Origin: Arthrobacter sp. zg-Y1110
Lineage (GTDB): Bacteria > Actinomycetota > Actinomycetes > Actinomycetales > Micrococcaceae
DNA: 64,000 bases
Reading direction: 5' to 3'
NCBI RefSeq assembly: GCF_025244865.1
Contig: NZ_CP104272.1
Span: 1 to 64,000, forward strand
Position numbers and translations under genes: made by a program. Positions 58,463 through 64,000 of the stretch are shown here, one piece after another (the stretch's first letter is position 1; each line of letters opens with the position of its first letter). The notes beneath the pieces were generated by a model. The model had not been told where the DNA came from. It saw only the letters and a list, made by a program, of their open reading frames with translations, and ran no database searches.

Positions 58463-59377
58463 GTGCTTACAGTTATTGGGGAAGCCCTTGTTGATGAAGT
58501 AGTCAGCGATACGGCGCCGCGGCGTTCACACCCCGGCGGCAGCCCGCTGAACGTAGCTGTGGGCGTGGCGCGGCTGGGCCGTCCTGTCCAGTTCGTGGGC
58601 CGCTTCGGCTCGGATACCTACGGTGCGATGATCGCCGAGCACCTCCGCGCAAACTCCGTGCTGACCGCCTTCGAAGCCGATGACCGGCCGACCAGCGTGG
58701 CCACGGCCGTGCTGGATCCGGCGGGCGGCGCCCGGTACACCTTTGACCTGGAGTGGCAGCTGCCGAGCCTTGCGGAGGATCTTCCGGCCCTGCTGGACGG
58801 AACCACCATGCTGCACACCGGTTCCATCGCGTCCATGCTCTCGCCGGGTGCGAGCCACGTGCTGCGCGCCGTGGAACAGGCACGGCCCGGCTGCACCGTG
58901 ACCTACGATCCGAACTGCCGGCCGACCATCATCACCGACGTCTCCTACGCCCGTGAACAGGCCGAGAAATTCGTGGCACTGGCCGACGTCGTCAAGGCCT
59001 CCGACGAAGACCTGCAGTGGCTCTACCCGGACGAATCAGTGGAGGAATCCGCCCGGCGCTGGCTCGCTGCGGGACCGTCGCTGGTAGTGGTCACCCGGGG
59101 GTCGAAGGGGCCGTGGGCCGTGGCCGCGGCGGGGCACTGCGAAGTAGTCGCACCCACCGTCAGCGTGGTGGACACCGTGGGCGCCGGGGATTCGTTTATG
59201 TCCGCCCTCCTGGTGGGGCTGATGGACCGGGAGTTCGACGGCGGTGCCCGCCGCAGCGACCTGGCCCGGATCGGCGTCGGCGAACTGCAGGAGCTGCTTT
59301 CCTTCGCCGCGCGCGCAGCAGCCGTCACCGTTTCCCGCGCCGGAGCCAACCCTCCCTACCGGCGCGAAGTTCCCTGA
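58463..59377 (+). CDS. PfkB-family carbohydrate kinase (fructokinase-like)
   Basis: A 304-residue ribokinase-fold sugar kinase. HPGGSPLNVAVGVARLG is the substrate-binding signature and DTVGAGDSFMSALL the ATP/catalytic signature with its Asp. The first motif fits fructokinases best, but the sugar is not certain. GTG 58463 is preceded by TAGGTT (58451-58456) at six bases with no ribosome site, so it looks leaderless. Confidence 0.92.
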   Translation: MLTVIGEALVDEVVSDTAPRRSHPGGSPLNVAVGVARLGRPVQFVGRFGSDTYGAMIAEHLRANSVLTAFEADDRPTSVATAVLDPAGGARYTFDLEWQLPSLAEDLPALLDGTTMLHTGSIASMLSPGASHVLRAVEQARPGCTVTYDPNCRPTIITDVSYAREQAEKFVALADVVKASDEDLQWLYPDESVEESARRWLAAGPSLVVVTRGSKGPWAVAAAGHCEVVAPTVSVVDTVGAGDSFMSALLVGLMDREFDGGARRSDLARIGVGELQELLSFAARAAAVTVSRAGANPPYRREVP

Positions 59378-59425
59378 TCCAGCCGCACGCCGCGGCACCA
59401 ATGCCAACTACCTGAAAGGAAATCA

Positions 59426-59962
59426 GTGGAAAGCCGAGACCCGTATGAGGCACTGCCGCAGGTGCCTGAGTTCACCGTCGAGAGTGAAGAATTTGCGAAC
59501 GGAGGCACGTTCGCACCGGCCCAGTACAGCGGCAAGATGGGCGTAGCCGACGGCGGCGATGCCTCGCCGCAGCTGACCTGGTCCGGCTTCCCCGAGCAGA
59601 CCCGCAGCTTTGCCGTGACGATGTACGACCCCGATGCACCCACCGCCAGCGGCTATTGGCACTGGGCGGCCTTCAACATCCCGGCGTCGGTCACGGGTCT
59701 CGCCGCAGATGCGGCCAATACGGGGCAGATGCCCGCCGGCACCGTGCAGTTGGCCAATGACGCCGGATTTGCGGGCTTTGTGGGCGCGGCCCCGCCCGCA
59801 GGACACGGACGGCACCGCTACTTCGTGGTGGTCCACGCCGTGGATACGGAGGAACTGGACGTTCCGCCGGACGCCACCCCGGCCGCCCTCGGCTTTGCGC
59901 TCTTCACCCACACCCTGGCGCGGGCCACGATGATCGGCACCGCTGAAATCCGGGAGGACTAG
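59426..59962 (+). CDS. YbhB/YbcL-family (PEBP-like) protein
   Basis: A 178-residue phosphatidylethanolamine-binding-protein-like domain: SPQLTWSGFPEQTRSFAVTMYDPDAPTASGYWHW and GHGRHRYFVVVHAVD are the family's ligand-pocket segments. Cytoplasmic, function uncertain. GTG 59426 follows GAAAGGAAATCA. Confidence 0.92.
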   Translation: MESRDPYEALPQVPEFTVESEEFANGGTFAPAQYSGKMGVADGGDASPQLTWSGFPEQTRSFAVTMYDPDAPTASGYWHWAAFNIPASVTGLAADAANTGQMPAGTVQLANDAGFAGFVGAAPPAGHGRHRYFVVVHAVDTEELDVPPDATPAALGFALFTHTLARATMIGTAEIRED

Positions 59963-60038
59963 GGCCCCGCAGGCGGACCCGTTGGGGAGGCCTCGCACCG
60001 TTCCGGTCCCCGCCGCAGCCGGAAGTAAGCTTGATGGC

Positions 60039-60890
60039 ATGCAGGAACAGCGGGGGCCGGTACGGCTGATAGCAAGTGACATGGACGGCACCATCGTGGG
60101 TGCGGACAACAGCATCAGCGACCGGACCGTGAACGCTTTCCGCGCCTGCATGGCTGCGGGCATCGACGTCGTCTTCGTGACCGGGCGCCCGCCCCGCTGG
60201 CTGGACCCCCTGCGCGAGCGGATCGGGCACGCAGGGACCGTGATCTGCTCCAACGGGGCCATCACTTATGACCTGGCCGCCGAGCGGGTCCTCGCCACCC
60301 GGCTCCTCCCGCTGAAACAGATGTTCGCCGCCGCGGAGGTCATCAGGGACCTCTTCCCACGGGTACGCTTCGCGGCGGAGACGGTGGAGGGCCTCCATCT
60401 GGAGGACGGCTTCGTGGACACCGGCTCCGTGGAACTGCTCGGCGGCATAGTTCCCGGCCCGCTGCACGAATCCCTTGCAGGCTCACCGGGCGTGGCAAAA
60501 TTCCTCGCCCGGGGTGCCGACATCTCCCCGGACGAGTTCCTGCGCCGGGTGGCGCCGGCGGTGTCCGACCTGGTGGAGACCACCCATTCGGCCCCGCGGA
60601 TGCCGCTGCTGGAAATGTCCCTGCCGGGCCTGAACAAAGCCGTCACGCTGGCCGGCTACGCCAAGGGGAAGGGTATTGACCCGGCGGAAACCATAGCTTT
60701 CGGCGACATGCCCAACGACATTTCCATGCTGGATTGGGCCGGCCGGGGCTACGCGATGGCAAGTGGCCACCCGGCTGCCCGCGCGGCGGCGGATTTCACG
60801 GCACCGGGCTTCACGGACGACGGCGTGGCGGTGGTTCTTGAGCGGCTGCTCGATGTTCGGGAAGCCTCCGCAGAAGCTGGTGCGCGGTAA
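60039..60890 (+). CDS. HAD-family (Cof-type) phosphatase
   Basis: A 283-residue HAD hydrolase with a class IIB cap. Motif I SDMDGT (Asp14/Asp16), motif II FVTGRP, motif IV GDMPNDISML. Substrate unknown, usually sugar phosphates. I use ATG 60039: TAAGCT (60026-60031) ends seven bases before it (leaderless pattern). Its 3' end overlaps the convergent PAP2 gene by 80 bases. Confidence 0.9.
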   Translation: MQEQRGPVRLIASDMDGTIVGADNSISDRTVNAFRACMAAGIDVVFVTGRPPRWLDPLRERIGHAGTVICSNGAITYDLAAERVLATRLLPLKQMFAAAEVIRDLFPRVRFAAETVEGLHLEDGFVDTGSVELLGGIVPGPLHESLAGSPGVAKFLARGADISPDEFLRRVAPAVSDLVETTHSAPRMPLLEMSLPGLNKAVTLAGYAKGKGIDPAETIAFGDMPNDISMLDWAGRGYAMASGHPAARAAADFTAPGFTDDGVAVVLERLLDVREASAEAGAR

Positions 60891-61590
60891 TTACCACCGC
60901 TAGCCAGGCCGCTCCGAGTGTCCAGGCCACCAGCACATCCGTCAGCCAGTGGTGGCCCAGGTAGACCCGGCTCAGGCCCACGGCAAACGTAAAGACCGCT
61001 GCCGCGAGCACTGCGGAGACCTTCGCCCAGCGGTTATGCACGTGCAGGATCACCAGGTAGGCCAGGATCCCCGCGATGACGATCGAGTTCAGGGTGTGTC
61101 CGCTCGGAAACGAGGCGGAGGATTCGTACGGCGGAACGGCATCCGCCAGGTCGGGCCGGGTCCGTCCGATCAAAGCCTTCCCCGTGACCGTCATGAGCAG
61201 TGAACCGGCGGCTGCAGCGGCGGTGAGGATCAGCGGTGTCCAGGAACGCCAGCGCAGGCCCATAACGAGCACCACGAGCCCGGCGATGACGGGCATGCCG
61301 ATGGTCCCGGCAAGGTTGGTGAAACCGGTGACCGCGGCATCCAGTGCGGGAGTGCGCAGTCCCAATGCCGTTTCCAGCGCCGGCCGGTCCAGGCCGGCGA
61401 TGCCGTCCGCGTCGGTGACCGAGTCATAGACCTCTGCGGACACCAGGGTCAGGGCCAACGCCGGCAGGAGGCCGACGGCAAGGATCACCAGCAGGGTCAC
61501 ATGCGGCGAGGTTGCGCGGCTGATTGCATGCAGCAGCCGCCTGAGCGAATTTACGGCCGGAGAGGGGTGAGGCGCGGGCACGGGGCTCAT
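60811..61590 (-). CDS. PAP2-family membrane phosphatase
   Basis: A 259-residue membrane phosphatase with about six helices and all three motifs: KALIGRTRP, SFPSGH and SRVYLGHHWLTDV. Likely dephosphorylates a lipid phosphate such as phosphatidate or undecaprenyl pyrophosphate. Its start overlaps the esterase stop by four bases; it is the last gene of the minus-strand envelope operon and overlaps the convergent HAD gene by 80 bases. Confidence 0.92.
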   Translation of the reverse strand: MSPVPAPHPSPAVNSLRRLLHAISRATSPHVTLLVILAVGLLPALALTLVSAEVYDSVTDADGIAGLDRPALETALGLRTPALDAAVTGFTNLAGTIGMPVIAGLVVLVMGLRWRSWTPLILTAAAAAGSLLMTVTGKALIGRTRPDLADAVPPYESSASFPSGHTLNSIVIAGILAYLVILHVHNRWAKVSAVLAAAVFTFAVGLSRVYLGHHWLTDVLVAWTLGAAWLAVVITAHQLLRRLPEHRAAAQEPPPRRRP

Positions 61591-62888
61591 GGATCAAGTA
61601 TGCCAAGCCGCCTACAGAGCCAGTCCAGGTTGTTCTCCAGCCCGGCCCGCCAGACCTGCCAGGAGTGTCCGCCCGGAAGCTCCTGGAACTGCACGTCCGC
61701 GCCGGCCGCCCGGGCTGCTTCATACACCTGCCTGCCTTCCGGGGCGTACACCTTGTCCTCGCGGCCGACGACGACGATCCCTGCAAGTTCCGGAAATGAC
61801 ATCCGGCGAAACCGGTCCACGGCATTCTGTTCTGCGAAGGCGGCCTGGTCGCCGTCGAAATACGTGTCCAGCAGGGCCTGCTGCCCATCGGCGTCGGTGG
61901 GCTGGTTTTCGCCGGCGATGTCCAGGAATGTCGGATAGGCATCGGGGTGGTTCGCCGCCAACTGCACTGCACAGGTGCCGCCGAACGAATACCCCGCGAC
62001 GGCCCATTGCCGTGCTCCGGCCGTTCCGGCCCCGAGATGCTGCTGTACCCAGGCGGGAAGGTCCCGGGCCAGGTACGTTGCCGAGTCACTGACCGTCGTA
62101 TCCAGGCACAGCGGCCAGTCGGGGTTGGAGTCATTGCTGGCGTCGGGCATTACGACTATCGGAGCCAGTCCGGCATGGCGGGCCGCGAAGCCGTCCATCA
62201 GCTCGGCTATACGGCCGCTGACCAGCCAGTCATTCGGGGAGCCCGGTTGGCCGTGGATCAGGACCAGCACCGGCAGGCTGACCGCACCTGGATCGGCCAG
62301 ATAGGCAGGCGGGAGGTAGATCAGTGCGGGGTGGGACGCGTATCCCGAGGCTGCCGCGGGGATCTCTGCCCGGTAGATCCTGCCTTCGCCGGGCAGGTCC
62401 GACGGCGGCGACCAGTCCCGCTCGGAGGCTGCGGGACGGCTGGCCCCGGTTTCCGCGGGACGGGGCAGCGGGTCATGCGTGGCCGAGGGCGGGTCCAAGA
62501 GGGAACGAAGTGTGGGGTATTGGGCGTAGGCAAGGTTCACCGTGCAGGCCAACGCCAGCAGTATTGCGAACGCCGCCGCAACGCCTGCGATCCGGCGGGA
62601 CCACCGGGTGCCTGGAACTGCCAGAAGTCCGGCCGCCAGTTGAATCCCCAGGACTGCCAGGGCGGTGTAGAGGTAGAGCGTCCGCGGAAGAGAAGCATTC
62701 CACCAATGGAATATAAGTTCTGCCAGCACGTAAACCAGTGCCGTGCAGGCGGCCGCAACCAAGAGATAAACCAGGATCCTGGGCAGGCCCAGCCGCCTCC
62801 CGGCAATCCCGAGCCAAAGAAGCGCCGCCGCGCCCAGGGCCAGGGCGAGGGCGGGAAGGATCCCGTCAATCAGGGACAGCTCCATCAT
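61587..62888 (-). CDS. Membrane-anchored esterase-like protein
   Basis: A 433-residue protein. Four N-terminal membrane helices (about 7-31, 38-62, 68-89, 99-121) lead to a linker and an esterase D / antigen-85-like alpha/beta-hydrolase domain (about 165-433) with nucleophile GYSFGG and late His in GGHSW. The domain should lie outside the membrane. ATG 62888 lies 13 bases after the upstream stop, with AGGA before it. Probable acyl-transfer or lipid-ester role, inferred from neighbours. Confidence 0.87.
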   Translation of the reverse strand: MMELSLIDGILPALALALGAAALLWLGIAGRRLGLPRILVYLLVAAACTALVYVLAELIFHWWNASLPRTLYLYTALAVLGIQLAAGLLAVPGTRWSRRIAGVAAAFAILLALACTVNLAYAQYPTLRSLLDPPSATHDPLPRPAETGASRPAASERDWSPPSDLPGEGRIYRAEIPAAASGYASHPALIYLPPAYLADPGAVSLPVLVLIHGQPGSPNDWLVSGRIAELMDGFAARHAGLAPIVVMPDASNDSNPDWPLCLDTTVSDSATYLARDLPAWVQQHLGAGTAGARQWAVAGYSFGGTCAVQLAANHPDAYPTFLDIAGENQPTDADGQQALLDTYFDGDQAAFAEQNAVDRFRRMSFPELAGIVVVGREDKVYAPEGRQVYEAARAAGADVQFQELPGGHSWQVWRAGLENNLDWLCRRLGILDP

Positions 62889-62901
62889 GGCCGGGGTGTC
62901 C

Positions 62902-64000
62902 TCATGCGGTACGGTCCACGATCCGGCGGGCCAGTGACAACCCCTGGCCCAGGGACAGGTCCGGAACATAGGCCCGCGCCAGCGCGTTGGCGATGGCGGG
63001 CAGGGACGCCGGGTCCCGATAGGTCATGAACAACGGCAGGTACTCCGGGGCGAACTTGGCCTTGAAAGCCAGCAGGGACCGGAAGCCGTACACCGGTTCC
63101 AGGGTTTCGCCCAGCCGGTCCAGCAGTCGGTCCATCACGGGCGGACCCTCCCCGGGTCCGTCGTCGTCCGTCTCCGCCTCGGCACGCGCCAACGGAGCGC
63201 CGGAAAGGCTGAGGAAGGAGAACCCCTCGTCCTGGAGCGACAGTGCAGCGGAAGCAATGAGGAAGTCCATCCCCAGCCGGAAGCCGTTGCTGCGCCGGCG
63301 CATAAAATCCAGGGTCCAGCCCGCCACCGCTCCGTTGCGGTATACCGGCAGCCAGGACGTTACCGCGTGCACGGTGCCGTCCTCGTCGATGGCCAGCAGG
63401 CAGCGCACCTCCGGATCATCCAGTTCTTCCAGCCCGCCCAGCGTGAAGCCCATCTCCGGCATGTCCTTATCTGCCACCCATTCCTCCGAAATGGCGTGCA
63501 GCTGGTCCTTCACCGCCAGCGGTGCGGCGGGATAACGGGTCCACTGAGCCCGGATGCCCTGCTTGCGGGCAGAGTTCATGGCGGTGCGGATGTCCTGGAA
63601 TCTCTTGCCCTTGAACTCCAGCGAGCCAAGCGGGAGGACGGTTTCCTCGGCTACCTGCAGTGAGGAAAACCCCAACCCGCTGCTGAGATCCCGCACCTGG
63701 GTACCCACGGAGTAGAAGCACGCGGTGGTGCCGTTCGCGGTGCAGAAAGCCGAGAACCCTTCCATGGCGCTGTGCAGCTCATCCCGGGGTCCCACCGGCT
63801 CTCCGACGCTCAGCGCCACCCCTAGATCCATCCGGTAGGCCACGTAGGAATTCCCGCTGGGGGAAAACCAGTAGTTGTTGCCTGCCCAGAGGGTCATCCA
63901 GGCCATGGTGCTGCCGCCGTGGGCTCGAAGCAGCGAACGGGCGCGGTCCGCATCAGCGGTTGCCGGACTGCACGGCGGAACCAGGAAGGAGCGCAGCAGC
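62902..64000 (-). CDS. DUF2156 / MprF-like lysylphosphatidylglycerol synthetase domain, 5' end outside window
   Basis: The frame stays open to the window edge, adding LLRSFLVPP... and RAHGGSTMAW before the first internal Met at 63906, so the gene continues beyond 64000. The visible about 365 residues form the C-terminal DUF2156 synthetase domain of MprF-type proteins (AHGGSTMAWMTLW, FSPSGNSYVAYR, FDIRTAMNSARK-like). Such enzymes transfer an amino acid from tRNA to phosphatidylglycerol. The flippase half, if present, is off-window. First visible gene of the operon with the esterase and PAP2. Confidence 0.88.
   Translation of the reverse strand, partial: LLRSFLVPPCSPATADADRARSLLRAHGGSTMAWMTLWAGNNYWFSPSGNSYVAYRMDLGVALSVGEPVGPRDELHSAMEGFSAFCTANGTTACFYSVGTQVRDLSSGLGFSSLQVAEETVLPLGSLEFKGKRFQDIRTAMNSARKQGIRAQWTRYPAAPLAVKDQLHAISEEWVADKDMPEMGFTLGGLEELDDPEVRCLLAIDEDGTVHAVTSWLPVYRNGAVAGWTLDFMRRRSNGFRLGMDFLIASAALSLQDEGFSFLSLSGAPLARAEAETDDDGPGEGPPVMDRLLDRLGETLEPVYGFRSLLAFKAKFAPEYLPLFMTYRDPASLPAIANALARAYVPDLSLGQGLSLARRIVDRTA

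Overview
The window is high-GC actinobacterial chromosome, most likely from the family Micrococcaceae (Arthrobacter-like). The opening gene order rpmH, dnaA, oriC, dnaN, recF, DUF721/DciA, gyrB, gyrA, DUF3566, tRNA-Ile, tRNA-Ala, cyclophilin, rhomboid, crgA, pabA/trpG, pknB, pknA, pbpA, rodA, pstP, fhaB, fhaA, tRNA-Leu is the conserved actinobacterial origin block known from Mycobacterium. A 39-codon DLW-39-type gene and an origin-proximal sortase point to the Arthrobacter group. No insertion sequence, prophage, CRISPR array or rRNA gene was seen.

Layout. (1) 1-15.4 kb: start of rpmH (minus strand), the DnaA-box-rich dnaA leader, dnaA, oriC in the dnaA-dnaN spacer, replication and gyrase genes, two tRNAs, a drug/metabolite transporter, a repeat-rich membrane protein, a cyclophilin and a rhomboid protease. 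(2) 15.4-27.2 kb: a second DnaA-box cluster beside crgA, a class E-like sortase with a 56-aa membrane partner, pabA, and the minus-strand growth and division operon fhaA-fhaB-pstP-rodA-pbpA-pknA-pknB. (3) 27.2-34.4 kb: tRNA-Leu, a divergent DUF5997 / HTH-less LysR-like pair, a Na+/H+ antiporter, gluconate kinase with its divergent FCD-type GntR regulator, and dps. (4) 34.5-49.4 kb: a stress and repair region with SRPBCC and Rieske/FAD proteins, an SDR, a three-gene ku operon, AIM24, soxR with a clear SoxR-type promoter driving a flavin reductase, a pentapeptide-repeat protein, an L,D-transpeptidase and a three-domain LigD. (5) 49.4-64 kb: phosphoketolase, a second SRPBCC protein, GNAT, an SDR with a divergent LacI regulator and a palindromic operator, an AlkZ-like winged-helix protein, a small alarmone synthetase, a fructokinase-like kinase, a YbhB protein, a HAD phosphatase, and a tightly packed envelope operon (MprF-like protein, membrane esterase, PAP2 phosphatase) cut by the window end.

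The first half couples replication initiation, supercoiling and kinase-controlled wall growth. The second half is mainly stress defence, DNA end joining and carbon overflow metabolism.

The points most worth a second look are the extra-oriC DnaA-box cluster at 15.5-15.7 kb, a recurrent leaderless-gene architecture (at least 11 genes with a TANNNT element 6-7 nt before the start codon), the ku operon with a lipase-like enzyme and a small membrane protein, the HTH-less LysR-like regulator, and the SoxR and LacI operators. Everything here comes from reading the sequence and from general family knowledge; no database search was run.
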